DNA of 64,000 nt from Cherax quadricarinatus (taxonomy: Eukaryota > Arthropoda > Malacostraca > Decapoda > Parastacidae), in contig NC_091378.1 in the NCBI RefSeq assembly GCF_038502225.1, forward strand, positions 9,236,167 through 9,300,166, given 5' to 3'. How positions within the stretch are numbered: the stretch's first letter is position 1; every line of letters begins with the position of its first letter. A program made the position numbers and the translations under genes. Positions 19,262 to 31,571 of this stretch are shown piece by piece. The notes under the pieces were generated by a model that saw nothing but the letters and a program-made list of their open reading frames with translations, was not told the origin of the DNA and searched no databases.

Positions 19262-20760
19262 AGTTTCTAAAATATTTAAAAAGATAACGCTAGGTTTTGA
19301 TTATAATAATTATTTGAAAAGATAATACATAAACGAATAAATTCGAATAAATGCACTTTTTACCAAATACAACATTCGTAGCCCTCGCCCTCTAGGCTTC
19401 AGGCCAAAAAAAAAAAACTTTTAATGATGCTGTCATTAAGATTTTCAACTCTTCATTCACTAGTAGAAAATAATGAGTATCCAATAAGCCTCTTTACTGA
19501 TTAAAAAAATCGACACTACAAATCACAAAATCTTGCTGCTGAAACCAGAGAATAACTGTGTCAGAGAGCTTGATCTCACCTCACCGACAGATGTCGTCAT
19601 GTGACAAAGACACTAAATCATTAACACAAACTATCAGCATACTGATGCTTCTGGGTAGTATCCTTAGCCCACTATTATTCCTCATCAGTATCAATAATTT
19701 ACCAAATACCTCGATGGAATTTAAACCAGTCCTGTTTGCAGATGATACATTTGTCGTATCTGATCCAGATCATGTTGATCTCAACAATACAGCGAATGAA
19801 GGATTCGTGAAGCTTTCTATATGGATGACAGCCATCAAACATACTCTCAATATTGACAAGACGCATTTGTTACTCGGAAATAAAGCTAAAAATGTCCATT
19901 CCAACGTAAAATTCTTAGGTACACACCTAACTGCAACCTGAAATTCATTACTCACATTCAACGCTTATCTGAGAAAATTTCCAAAATGGTGGACATTCTC
20001 TCAAAAATACGCTACCTAGTTGCACTAACATCACTTTATACTATTCTCTAGTCTATCCTTAGCTCACTTATGTTAGTTGTGATCGGGGATCTACTACAGC
20101 AAGTCACCTTAAACCCAATGTTACCCAACAGATATCAGATGTTAGAATAAGCACCCAATCAGGTTCCAGATAACACACACCACTATTCAAAATTCACAGC
20201 CTACTGAACATACAATACATCCACACTTACTACTGTTCATTTAATATACACAAGACAAAACAAACTTTAACCCAGCTTTCCCACTCTTCCTGGAGAGCTG
20301 CAACACAACACCGACGCAATACAGGAGATAAGTATTTCTTTGATACATCACGTGTTCGAGGCAACCTATACAGCAGAGATTCTCAGTTTTTCCTCCATCG
20401 TTAATCCCCTCGGCTTGATGTATTTCTCCATTTACTCTTTTGCTTCCAAACAAAAAAAATTATCCCCAGCATAAAGGGACAGAAAAGGAAGGTCAGAAAA
20501 AAATAAATTATTCAGGTTTCGCACAAAAATAATTACCCCTTGCCATGTAATTTTGGACCCCAAGGGGTAAATTTACCCCTGGTTGAGAATCACTGCTATA
20601 CAGGAACTCCACGCAAATAAAAAGTCCTAAACTTTGGGACGCCTCTCCAGAAGACGCAAAACGTTCCTCATCAACCACCTGCTTCAAAAATACATTAAAA
20701 AAGAACCTAACAAATCGCACTTAAACCTTGCTTACACAAATTATGTTTAAACCTGAAGTA
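19262..20760 (+). pseudogene. Decayed CR1/Rex-like LINE, RT core and C-terminus
   Basis: Continuation of the LINE from 18219. GSILSPLLFLISINNLP and the catalytic LFADDTFVV box (FADD at 19735-19746) are clear, followed by DKTHLLLGNKAKNVHS, VKFLGTHL and later the C-terminal region (TPTQYRR, LGRLSRR). Several stops are present; the longest open stretch is 19558-19941. A hAT MITE sits at 20374-20595. Confidence 0.7.
20374..20595. mobile_element. Short hAT-type MITE inside the LINE
   Basis: The left terminus is CAGAGATTCTCAG; the right terminus reverse-complemented is CAGTGATTCTCAACC. The 222-bp element is flanked by a perfect 8-bp duplication CTATACAG at 20366-20373 and 20596-20603. Removing it rejoins the LINE C-terminal reading (RGNLY to NSTQIKS). 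No coding sequence. Confidence 0.85.
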
Positions 20761-20814
20761 TCAATATCAACCTTGTTGATCCCAGTCATGCTAACATTCA
20801 CACGATGATGATAA

Positions 20815-20940
20815 AGCTCATGGTTCAGGGAGAGTGACCCAGTAGCGGCCAGTGTAGAGGCGGGGCCAGGAGCTATGACCCAACCCCTGGAACCACAACT
20901 AGGTGAGTACAGCTAGGTGAGTACAGCTAGGTGAGTACTG
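20815..20940 (+). repeat. CR1-like LINE 3' tail
   Basis: AGGCGGGGCCAGGAGCTATG, ACCCCTGGAACCACAACTAG, then three GTGAGTACAGCTAG tail units. Same 3' end as the LINEs at 24700-24780 and 25190-25306, almost completely 5'-truncated. Confidence 0.8.
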
Positions 20941-21280
20941 ATGTTCACACCATCACCAATCTCTTTCAACATACGTAATAATTAAAAATATATTCCACCT
21001 CACTATTCGCCAACAGTAACATTGCTACAACTTGTTACACAAGTCATTAATCACAATATAAATTGTTACAGTAAATAAACTGTCATATTTCTAAACCATG
21101 TTATTGTAGTAAACTATCCTTAATGAATAATTGTTATTAGTAATAAGTTAATTAAGGCTGCCTTATATGCGGCGCATAACGATGGGCTTTTTTTTATAAC
21201 GTAGTTCGTGTATGTTAGTTAATCTTATGTGGGTTTCAGTCTGTACTTTACTTTATATAAAGTTGTTTTAGTCTTGTCTG
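20941..21280. other. Unassigned AT-rich spacer
   Basis: Nothing recognised. Confidence 0.3.
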
Positions 21281-21900
21281 ATCATACTGATAATCCAGAA
21301 CTATCCTATAAACCCACCAGTTATCCAGAACCAACCAGTAATCACACCGATAATCCAAAACTACCCTATTAACCCACCAGTTATCGTGAACCAACCAGTA
21401 ATCACACCGATAATCCAGAACTACCCTATTAACCCACCAGTTATCCAAAACCAACCAGTAATCACACCGATAATTATAAACCCACCAGTTATCGTGAACC
21501 AACCAGTAATCACACCGGTCATTCAAAACTACCCTTTAAACTCATCAGTTATCCAGAACCAACCAGTAATCACACCGATAATCCAGAACTACGCTATGAA
21601 CCCACCAGTTATCCAGAACCAACTAGTCATCACATCAATAATCCAGAACTACCCTATAAACCCACCAGTTATCCAGAACCAATCAGTAATCACACCGATA
21701 ATCCAGAATTACCCCATAAACCCACCAGTTATCCAGAACCAATCAGTAATCACACTGATAATCCAGAATTACCCCATAAACCCACCAGTTATCCAGAACA
21801 AACAGATAATCACACCTATTATTCAGAATCCATAATAATCCCACCGTTAATCCAGAACTTAGAAACCCATTAATTAATCAGAACTAACCATTGATCACAC
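21281..21900. repeat. 60-bp satellite block
   Basis: About ten copies of a 60-bp unit (AACCCACCAGTTATCCAGAA followed by CCAACCAGTAATCACACCGA and a 20-bp TAATCCAGAACTACCCTAT-like part), internally built from AATCCAGAAC-like subrepeats. Decaying traces continue to about 22000. Open frames on both strands (PVITPIIQNYPINPP type) follow from the unit length. Confidence 0.85.
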
Positions 21901-22252
21901 CAATAATCCAGAACAAACTTGTAAACCCGTCAATCCAGAACTTAGCAATATTCTCAATGTACATCCAGAACCCAGCAATAATCGCCGATTTTATAGAAAT
22001 CCATCAATAATCACAGGATAATCTGCGCGTTCACGCATGTCAGAACACCGCAAGTCTTGATGACATGCAAATTGTGGCGACGACGTATTGCGAAATTTAT
22101 TTCCGCTTCTCAAACTTTAAAAGTTGCAATTCTGTCTCGGAAATTTGTGTCGTCCATCAGCGACGCGATAGGAATGACAAGAGTTTTCCCCAGGATTTGG
22201 GGAAGAGGAATTCTGTGTTGTGTTTATAACTGTGGATGTGCATTTTGTTATG

Positions 22253-22255
22253 TGT

Positions 22256-22325
<70 letters not shown>

Positions 22326-22326
22326 A
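22253..22326. repeat. (TG)n microsatellite
   Basis: About 36 TG repeats with a few interruptions, ending just before the left duplication of the palindromic SINE. Confidence 0.95.
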
Positions 22327-22341
22327 TGTTATTGCGTTGAT

Positions 22342-22696
22342 AAACCATACCACGGGCGGGATTTGAATCCGCGGTCAGAGAGTCTCAAAACTCTAGACCG
22401 TCGCGTTAGCCACTGGACCAGCTAGCCACAATAAGATTCGTCCAACTAGGTATATTTCTACACCATAGGAAGGTTAGCATAGGCACCACTGTGACCACAA
22501 ATGCAAGTGGTCACAGAGGTGCCTGTGCTAACCTTCCTATGGTGTAAAAATATACCTAGTTGGACGAATCTTATTGTGGCTAGCTGGTCCAGTGACTAAC
22601 GCGACGGTCTGGAGTTTTGAGACTCTCTGACCGCGGGTTCAAATCCCGCCCGTGGTATGGTTTGTTTGCAATCGTGTCATTACGATTTCGTGAGTC
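22342..22696 (+). mobile_element. Palindromic tRNA-SINE (family A dimer, head to head)
   Basis: Two copies of the family A SINE in opposite orientation meet 5' to 5' near 22499 (centre CACTGTGACCAC, loop, GTGGTCACAG). The left half lacks the final 28 nt and begins AAACCATACC; the right half is complete. Each half keeps an A-box-like (CTGGTCCAGTGACTAAC) and B-box (GGTTCAAATCC) pair. The whole 355 bp is flanked by a perfect 13-bp duplication TTATTGCGTTGAT at 22329-22341 and 22697-22709, so it inserted as one unit. A transcript would fold into a hairpin of about 150 bp. Confidence 0.85.
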
Positions 22697-22734
22697 TTAT
22701 TGCGTTGATGTGCGTCTCCAGCGTTACGCCAAGC

Positions 22735-23545
22735 ACTAGCTCAGTTGCTCACCCTCTGTGAGGCTTCAGCCTCTGTCTGCAAAGTTTATTTTTTCACTTC
22801 AGATCTTCTTGTTTCTTCCCCAGTCTTCATAATCTTGCATTTGCAGAGGTTAAATTCAAGCAACCACTTATCTAAACAATATTGTGGTTTGCCTGGTTCC
22901 ATTTGTAGCCTATGTGTCCTCATTTGTTTTTCATTATATTCATTAGTTTTACATCATCAGCAAACAGGGATACGTCAGACTCGATTCCAGCTTAATCTTC
23001 CAGGTTTCCAGTTTCCATTGTGCGCTCTAATTCTACTGTTTCTTGTGATTCAAAATACACATGATAATTGGCTTTGTGCATTTCTTACTGTTTTTTCCTA
23101 TGATGTCAACCATTGCTTGTTGTTTTTATATTTTTATCTTGATCCCCTACTATTAGGTGGCGGGTTATATATTACATCTACTGCTTTAAGTACCCCAGTA
23201 TTAACTGTTCCCATTGCATCCAAGACACTGTTATGGTCAGGCTATTGCAAGAGGTAGGAGCTACGTGTTCTAAACCCATGTTGTCCTGGGTTGTGCAACT
23301 GATGATATTCCATCAGATTAGCTGTCTTGCTTCTCAAAAAATTTTATAATTGGGACGTCAGCGCTAGTGGTCTATGATTTTTGCCATTACTTTAATATAG
23401 AGTGGGGGCTACGTCAGTGGGATGATTCCTGTGCCCGGGTTCCTCCTCCTCAGAATATTCCAGGCAATAAATAGTGGTTTCTTGCAGTTCTTGATGAATA
23501 CAGAGTCAGCATGTACAATCTGCCCGTTTTCTTTATATTTCGCTC
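22735..23545 (-). pseudogene. CR1-like LINE RT fragment
   Basis: The minus strand reads DSVFIKNCKKPL near 23530 (same motif as the LINE at 45343), then NPGTGIIPLT, HNPGQHGF-type sequence, and SDVSLFADDVKLMNIMKNK near 22930-22985, the RT catalytic box. Many frame breaks. Its relation to the plus-strand LINE at 23766 is same family, opposite strand. Confidence 0.65.
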
Positions 23546-23665
23546 GTTTTTAATGATGATAAGAACAGTATCTATACTATAGAGGAGTCCTGGTACTTTG
23601 TGTGATTATGTTCTCCAATTATGATGTGTAGAAAGATTTTGTTTTTTTTTCTTCATGGATATCCG

Positions 23666-23765
23666 NNNNNNNNNNNNNNNNNNNNNNNNNNNNNNNNNNN
23701 NNNNNNNNNNNNNNNNNNNNNNNNNNNNNNNNNNNNNNNNNNNNNNNNNNNNNNNNNNNNNNNNN
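23666..23765. other. Assembly gap (100 N)
   Basis: Exactly 100 undetermined bases, the usual placeholder for an unknown length. It cuts away the 5' part of the LINE that follows, and the order across it is only as good as the scaffolding. Confidence 0.95.
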
Positions 23766-25185
<1,420 letters not shown>

Positions 25186-25318
25186 GGTATGATAAAGCTC
25201 ACAGAGCAGGGAGTGACCTGGTAGCGACCAGTGAGGAGGCGGGGCCTGGAGCTATGAATCGACCCCTGCAACCACAATTAGGTGAGTACAATTAAGTGAG
25301 TACACACACACACACACA
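25186..25318 (+). repeat. CR1-like LINE 3' tail plus short (CA)n
   Basis: GATAAAGCTCACAGAGCAGG, AGGCGGGGCCTGGAGCTATG, CGACCCCTGCAACCACAATT, then two GTGAGTACA units and (CA)8. A 5'-truncated copy of the same LINE family as 23766-24780, again ending in a CA microsatellite. Confidence 0.85.
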
Positions 25319-25513
25319 CGGACTCAATTTTCATGGAAAACTAATCATTAAGTTGAGTGTAAAACCAAAATTACATAAACAGTGACCAATGGTCACAAGC
25401 AGACAGGAAGACGCTAAAATATCAGGGAAAATAAACATTGTATATTCGGGCTTCACTCAGAGGTCCTCTTCAGCAGACTAAGGAAAACTACTGCAGAAGG
25501 AAGAAACGTACTG

Positions 25514-25672
25514 ATATTGGTAGAATTACCCACAATATGTTAAGTAAAAGGACACAAATACAACTAATGTGACATTTTATTGTGGCAACGTTTCTGCTTG
25601 ACAAAGCTCGTAGAGAGCGAAACGTTGCCGCAATAAAATGTCACATTAGTTGCATGTGTCCTTTTACTTAAC
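25514..25672. mobile_element. 159-bp foldback with PLE-like end and 13-bp duplication
   Basis: The arms 25539-25594 and 25619-25672 are inverted repeats around a 24-nt spacer. The spacer plus right arm reads CTTGACAAAGCTCGTAGAGAG, then C-GAAACGTTGCCGCAATAAAATG, the hammerhead-like order with a GCTC/GAGC stem II and a degenerate core. The flanking duplication AAGAAACGTACTG is perfect (25501-25513, 25673-25685). Confidence 0.8.
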
Positions 25673-25685
25673 AAGAAACGTACTG

Positions 25686-26020
25686 GTTTTGGATCACGTA
25701 AAAAAAATCCTTCTTCATTCGTTCTCAAAATAAACTAAAATGACTTAAGCAAATCTCTATATGACCTGGTATTCAATTTTGCCCAGATATTAACCCAGTA
25801 CATTAACTCAAACCTTTCTTAAACTAGTGTTTTGAAAATAGCAATAATTTTAATAAATTATTTTCGTCGAGGATAAAATCTTCAAGTTGCTTTACATTAA
25901 TTTACATTAAATTAATTTAATTAATTTAATGCTGAGCTTTGTCTCAAATCTGAACACCAGAATTACTCTCTGTAAGAGTAAGAGCTCCGGCAAGCAAAGC
26001 AAATTACGCCCAGTGAAGAA
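25686..26020. other. Unassigned AT-rich spacer before the TTAGG block
   Basis: No gene or repeat recognised. Confidence 0.3.
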
Positions 26021-28861
26021 GTTAGGTTAGGTTAGGTTAGGTCAGGTTAAGTTAGGTTAGGTTAGAATAGGTTAAGTTAGGCTAGGTTAGGTTAGGTCAG
26101 GTTAAGTTAGGTTAGGTTAGATTAGGTTAAGTTAGGCTAGGTTAGGTTAGGTTAAGGTACGTTAGGTTAGGTTACGTTAGGTTAGGTTAGGTTAGGTTAG
26201 GTTAGGTCAGGTTATGTTAGGTTAGGTTAGGTTAGGTTAGGTTAGGTTAGGTTAGGCTAGGTTAGGTTAGGTCAGGTTAAGTTAGGTTAGCTTAGGTTAG
26301 GTTAGGCTAGGTTAGGTTAGGTTAAGTTAGGTTAGGTTAGGTCAGGTTAGGTTAGGTTAGGTTAAGTTAGGTTAGGTTAAGTTAGGTTAGGTTAGGTTAG
26401 TTTTAGGTAGGTTAGGTTAGGTTAGGTTAGGTTAAGTTAGGTTAGGTTAGGTCAGGTTAGGTTAGATTAAGTTAGGTTAGGTTAGGTTAGGTTAGGTCAG
26501 GTTAGGTTAGATTAAGTTAGGTTAGGTTAGGTTAGGTTAGGTCAGGTTAGGTTAGATTAAGTTAGGTTAGGTTAGGTTAGGTTAGGTTAGATTAAGTTAG
26601 GTTAGGTTAGGTTAGGTTAGGTTAGGTTAGGTTAGGTTAGGTTAGGTTAGGTTAGGTTAGGTTAGATTAAGTTAGGTTAGGTTAGGTTAGGTTAGGTTAG
26701 GTTAGGTTAGGTTAGGTTAGTTACGTTAGGTTAGGTTAGATTAAGTTAGGTTAGGTTAGGTTAGGTTAGGTTAGGTTAGGTTAGGTTAGGTTAGGTTAGG
26801 TTAGGTTAGGTTAGGTTAGGTTAGGTTAGGTTAGGTTAGGTTAGGTTAGGTTAGGTTAGGTTAGGTTAGGTTAGGTTAGGTCAGGTCAGGTCAGGTTAGG
26901 TTAGGTTAGGTTAGGTTAGGTTAGGTTAGGTTAGGTTAGGTTAGGTTAGGTTAGGTTAGGTTAGGTTAGGTTAGGTTAGGTTAGGTTAGGTTAGGTTAGG
27001 TTAGGTTAGGTCAGGTTAGGTTAGGTTAGGTTAGGTTAGGTTAGGTTAGGTTAGGTAAGGTTAGGTTAGGTTAGGTTAGGTTAGGTCAGGTTAGGTTAGG
27101 TTAGGTTAGGTTAGGTTAGGTTAGGTAAGGTTAGGTTAGGTTAGGTTAGGTTAGGTTAGGTTAGGTCAGGTTAGGTTAGGTTAGGTTAGGTTAGGTTATG
27201 TTAGGTTAGGTCAGGTCAGGTCAGGTCAGGTCAGGTTAGGTTAGGTTAGGTTAGGTTAGGTCAGGTCAGGTTAGGTTAGGTTAGGTTAGGTTAGGTTAGG
27301 TTAGGTCAGGTTAGGTTAGGTTAGGTTAGGTTAGGTTAGGTTAGGTCAGGTTAGGTTAGGTTAGGTTAGGTTAGGTTAGGTTAGGTTAGGTTAGGTCAGG
27401 TTAGGTTAGGTTAGGTTAGGTTAGGTTAGGTTAGGTTAGGTCAGGTCAGGTCAGGTCAGGTTAGGTTAGGTTAGGTTAGGTTAGGTTAGGTCAGGTTAGG
27501 TTAGGTTAGGTTAGGTTAGGTTAGGTTAGGTCAGGTCAGGTTAGGTTAGGTCAGGTCAGGTCAGGTCAGGTTAGGTTAGGTTAGGTTAGGTTAGGTTAGG
27601 TTAGGTCAGGTTAGGTTAGGTCAGGTTAGGTTAGATTAAGTTAGGTTAGGTTAGGTTAGGTTAGGTTAGGTTAGGTTAGGTTAGGTCAGGTTAGGTTAGG
27701 TTAGGTTAGGTTAGGTTAGGTCAGGTCAGGTTAGGTTAGGTTAGGTTAGGTTAGGTTAGGTTAGGTTAGGTCAGGTTAGGTTAGGTTAGGTTAGGTTAGG
27801 TTAGGTTAGGTTAGGTCAGGTCAGGTCAGGTTAGGTTAGGTCAGGTCAGGTCAGGTCAGGTTAGGTTAGGTTAGGTTAGGTTAGGTTAGGTTAGGTCAGG
27901 TTAGGTTAGGTTAGGTTAGGTCAGGTTAGGTTAGATTAAGTTAGGTTAGGTTAGGTTAGGTTAGGTTAGGTTAGGTTAGGTTAGGTCAGGTTAGGTTAGG
28001 TTAGGTTCGGTTAGGTTAGGTTAGGTTAGGTCAGGTTAGGTTAGGTTAGGTTAGGTTAGGTTAGGTTAGGTTAGGTTAGGTCAGGTTAGGTTAGGTTAGG
28101 TTCGGTTAGGTTAGGTTAGGTTAGGTTAGGTTAGGTTAGGTCAGGTTAGGTTAGGTTAGGTCAGGTTAGGTTAGGTTAGGTCAGGTTAGGTTAGGTTAGG
28201 TTAGGTTAGGTTAGGTCAGGTTAGGTTAGGTTAGGTTAGGTTAGGTTAGGTTAGGTTAGGTTAGGTCAGGTTAGGTTAGGTTAGGTTAGGTCAGGTTAGG
28301 TTAGGTTAGGTTAGGTTAGGTTAGGTTAGGTTAGGTTAGGTTAGGTCAGGTTAGGTTAGGTTAGGTTAGGTCAGGTTAGGTTAGGTTAGGTCAGGTTAGG
28401 TTAGGTTAGGTTAGGTCAGGTTAGGTCAGGTTAGGTTAGGTTAGGTTAGGTTAGGTCAGGTTAGGTTAGGTTAGGTTAGGTTAGGTTAGGTTAGGTTAGG
28501 TCAGGTTAGGTCAGGTTAGGTTAGGTTAGGTTAGGTCAGGTTAGGTTAGGTTAGGTTAGGTCAGGTTAGGTCAGGTTAGGTTAGGTCAGGTTAGGTTAGG
28601 TTAGGTTAGGTCAGGTTAGGTTAGGTCAGGTTAGGTCAGGTTAGGTCAGGTTAGGTTAGGTCAGGTTAGGTTAGGTCAGGTTAGGTTAGGTTAGGTTAGG
28701 TTAGATTAGGTCAGGTTAGGTCAGGTTAGGCCAGGTCACGTTAGGTTAGGTTAGGTTAGGTTAGGTCAGGTTAGGTTAGGTTAGGTTAGGTTAGGTTAGG
28801 TTAGGTTAGGTTAGGTTGGGTTGGTTAGGTTAGGTTAGGTTAGGTTAGGTTAGGTTAGGTT
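26021..28861 (+). repeat. Interstitial (TTAGG)n telomere-type array
   Basis: About 565 pentamers of the arthropod telomere repeat, TTAGG-rich strand on plus, pointing right. Variants are unevenly spread: TTAAG, GATTAAG and TTACG in the left 700 bp, a nearly pure core near 26740-27000, and TCAGG units, often in runs or at regular spacing, in the right two thirds. Both sides continue into ordinary repeat DNA, so it is not a chromosome end in this assembly. Confidence 0.95.
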
Positions 28862-29000
28862 ACGTATGGAAACAGGACAAGTGTTTCCTGACGCTGGTCT
28901 AAGTCACATGATAACCTGTCACTAGAGCTTTTGGTCATCTGACCGAAACCTTCTGCTAGCTTACCGGTCCACTCTTTTAAAAATTAATGTTATAATTATA
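28862..29000 (-). repeat. Dispersed repeat family E
   Basis: Reverse complement of the repeat at 11540-11650 (GGTCAGATGACCAAAAGCTC, TTTTAAAAGAGTGGACCGG on the minus strand). It abuts the TTAGG array directly, with GGAAACAGGACAAGTGTTTCC at its border. Confidence 0.5.
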
Positions 29001-29094
29001 TCCATTTCTACTGCCAGTAAAAATACATTGGAGCAATGAGTTCACTGAGATAACTCAGTAAGCGTAAAGGGACCAAGACTTTTCAGCACTTTCA
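29001..29094. other. Unassigned spacer
   Basis: Nothing recognised. Confidence 0.3.
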
Positions 29095-29275
29095 TTGATA
29101 AACGAAATTATTAAAACACTCCTAGCTGTCTTCAAGAAGGATCTGTATACCCTCACACAGGTTAGTTCCTGATCACCCATGCTGTGGTGCCTGCGTTGGG
29201 CTGCGTGTTATCACCAACAGCCTGGTTGATCAGGACAGCGACCATGAGGTCTGGACAGGTACCGGGCCGTGGGGA
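29095..29275 (+). repeat. CR1-like LINE C-terminal and 3' end fragment
   Basis: Reads LLAVFKKDLYTLTQ (compare PLAVFKLALDKHL at 46760) and ends with CAGCCTGGTTGATCAGGACA, TACCGGGCCGTGGGGAC, the 3' end of the LINE at 42720-46955. Strongly 5'-truncated. Confidence 0.7.
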
Positions 29276-29444
29276 CGATGGCTCTCAAAATCGACTACAA
29301 GTAATCAATGTCATCAACAGTTGTTTCAGTGTCTCCAGATGTGTTGGTTTCTGCAATTTATCTTGTTCTTCAGAAAGCTGGATACATCAGCAGTCTGCTG
29401 CTACTCTAGTCTAAATTATTGGATAGTGCTCATACAAAGTGTTG

Positions 29445-29944
29445 AAGAGTGTCAGTCTGAGCTGGGAGGCTTCAGTAGTGTCAGCCTGAGCTGGGAGACT
29501 TCAGTAGTATCAGCCTGAGATGGAAGGCTTCAGTAGTGTCAGCCTGAGAAGGGAGGTTTCAGTAGTGTCATCCTGAGATGGGAGACTTCAGTAGTGTCAG
29601 CCGGAGCTGGGAGACCTCAGTAGTGTCAGCCTGAGATGAGAGGCTTCAATAGTGTCAGTCTAAGCTGAGAGACTTCAGTAGTGCCATCACGAGCTGGGAG
29701 ACTTCAGTAGTGCCATCACGAGCTGGGAGACTTCAGTAGTGCCATCACGAGCTGGGAGACTTCAGTAGTGCCATCACGAGCTGGGAGACTTCAGTAGTGC
29801 CATCACGAGCTGGGAGACTTCAGTAGTGCCATCACGAGCTGGGAGACTTCAGTAGTGCCATCACGAGCTGGGAGACTTCAGTAGTGCCATCACGAGCTGG
29901 GAGACTTCAGTAGTGCCATCACGAGCTGGGAGACTTCAGTAGGG
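29445..29944. repeat. 29-bp minisatellite
   Basis: About 17 units around GGGAGACTTCAGTAGTGCCA plus TCACGAGCT. The left half is diverged (TCAGCCTGAG variants) while the last nine units are identical, so the array has grown recently at its right side. Confidence 0.9.
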
Positions 29945-31120
29945 ACAATATGAATATCGTCAGGTATTCCACCATGGGTTCATCAACCACTACAACAGCT
30001 TCAAAAGCTTTCGTTCCAGCAGAGCTGGAGTTACTGTCACTTGGGAATTACCATGAACCACTGTTTATGAATGGGGGAAAATGAAAACTAAACAAAAAAT
30101 CGAATGGATAAATGAGATGACAATAATAAAGACTATAATCCTGGACAGGTTGGTGTTGGATCCCACTAGGGAGAGGTGGGAAGCTGCCTCAACCCCTCTA
30201 GCGTGATGCGACAGCATTTTCCATATGGGCTTGAATGCCACTCGTAAAATGGGGTAAGGCTCGAATTACGCTTATACTCCCCGAAGGAGAACTCGTATCC
30301 GTGTGAAAATACCAAAACCAATTTGGATATATAGATTTTCTTGGAGAAATTTCGGAAGACACGGTGGTTAGCTAGGAAATGGTGCTGGAGGAAAAACAAG
30401 TTGACGGATATTAAAAAAAATTTGGAAGGAAAGATTTTCATTTTTTGAGGTAAGTGTAAAGGGATGAGGCGGTTCCCCTCTAGCATTGATTTCATGGGGA
30501 ATTGAAGGCAACGCTGCCGTGAATTTTCAAATGACTGACTTTTAAGCAACGACCGACCAAAGTGGCAGGAGGGAGAGGAGGAAGAGGAGCAGGAAATGGA
30601 GAAAGAGGATGAAGAGAACAAGGAGCATGAAAAAGACGAGGAGGTAGAGCAAGAGGAGGTAAAGATGAGGATTTTCTTTGAAAGGAAAAAATCGGGAGAA
30701 TAACTAAGAGAGAGAAGGGGGGGAGAGAGAGACAGATAGACAGATAGACAAAGAATGCATACCAGTATCTTGCACGTCGTGATCATATCACACCCTTGTC
30801 TACGCTCCGGACTATTCGCCGCATCGTAGACATAGTCGACGAATACAAAAATAAATATGGGGATGTCCTAAACCCGTAATAGCCACATGGCGCCAGGGAA
30901 CTGGGAGAGATAAGAATAATCAGGTTCATATCAGATTAGCTCCGTTTCCTTCGATCAAGAGCTATTCAACAGCATTAATTTTCCCCCAGGATAAACCCCT
31001 ACAGCAAGTACACACGAAGGTGTTGTGAACACAACTGTGATAGGAAGATGTTATACTGGTATGAAACCTGTCACCAGCTTTGCGGATTCACAGCCTACCA
31101 GTAGGCATCATAACGAATGA
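29945..31120. other. Unassigned 1.2 kb with a purine-rich tract
   Basis: No gene that I can support. Positions 30565-30735 are GA-rich (GAGGAGGAAGAG-like) and make a low-complexity serine-rich frame on the minus strand, which I do not accept as coding. Confidence 0.35.
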
Positions 31121-31124
31121 AAAG

Positions 31125-31236
31125 TCACAATACCATGACTGGAACAATACACAAATAACCCGCACATTAGAAAGAGAAACTAATGATGTTTCGGTCTAAC
31201 TTTGACCATTAATTAGTCACACACTATGATGCGTCT
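31125..31236 (-). repeat. PLE-like terminus fragment
   Basis: CACAATACCATGACTGGAAC, ACACAAATAACCCGCACATT, GATGTTTCGGTCTAAC, TTTGACCATT match the outer left end of the foldback at 18231-18320. One side only, no inverted partner. Confidence 0.65.
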
Positions 31237-31237
31237 G

Positions 31238-31559
31238 TACTCGCCTATATGTACTCACTTATATATGGCTGCAGGGGACGAGTTTTAGCTCCTAGCAGGA
31301 TAGGGCCTCGTAGGTCCTATCATACCTGTTCTTAAAATTATGTATGAAATCTGCCTCCACTTTTTATCGAGGTCATTCCACTTCCCGACCATCCAGAGAC
31401 AATAAATACGTCCTGACATCCATGTGCTTATCTGTATGTTTTTTTTCCAGTTGTGCCCCCGAGTACCTGTTTCCAGCTTCTCAAACAACCTGTCCCTGTC
31501 TGACCTATCAATTCCCCTGAGTATTATGTATGTTATCAAGTCTCCTCTGGTCCTGTAAT
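31238..31559 (-). pseudogene. CR1-like LINE C-terminal fragment
   Basis: The minus strand reads MITYIILRGIDRSDRDRLFE, TGTRGHNWKKN, WNDLDKKWRQ and ends in the AGTGAGTACATATAGG-type tail. A diverged relative of the copy at 32277-32918 in the same orientation. Confidence 0.75.
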
Positions 31560-31571
31560 CCAGGGTCGTTA

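Noticed and set aside
22745..23257. 170-codon plus frame with hydrophobic stretches
   Set aside because: It is the antisense of a CR1-like RT fragment; the minus strand carries the FADD box.
26021..28861. True chromosome end
   Set aside because: Ordinary repeat sequence continues on both sides in the assembly; reported as interstitial with a request for read support.
30166..30786. 206-codon minus frame, serine-rich
   Set aside because: Low-complexity translation of a GA-rich tract; no domain and no start context.
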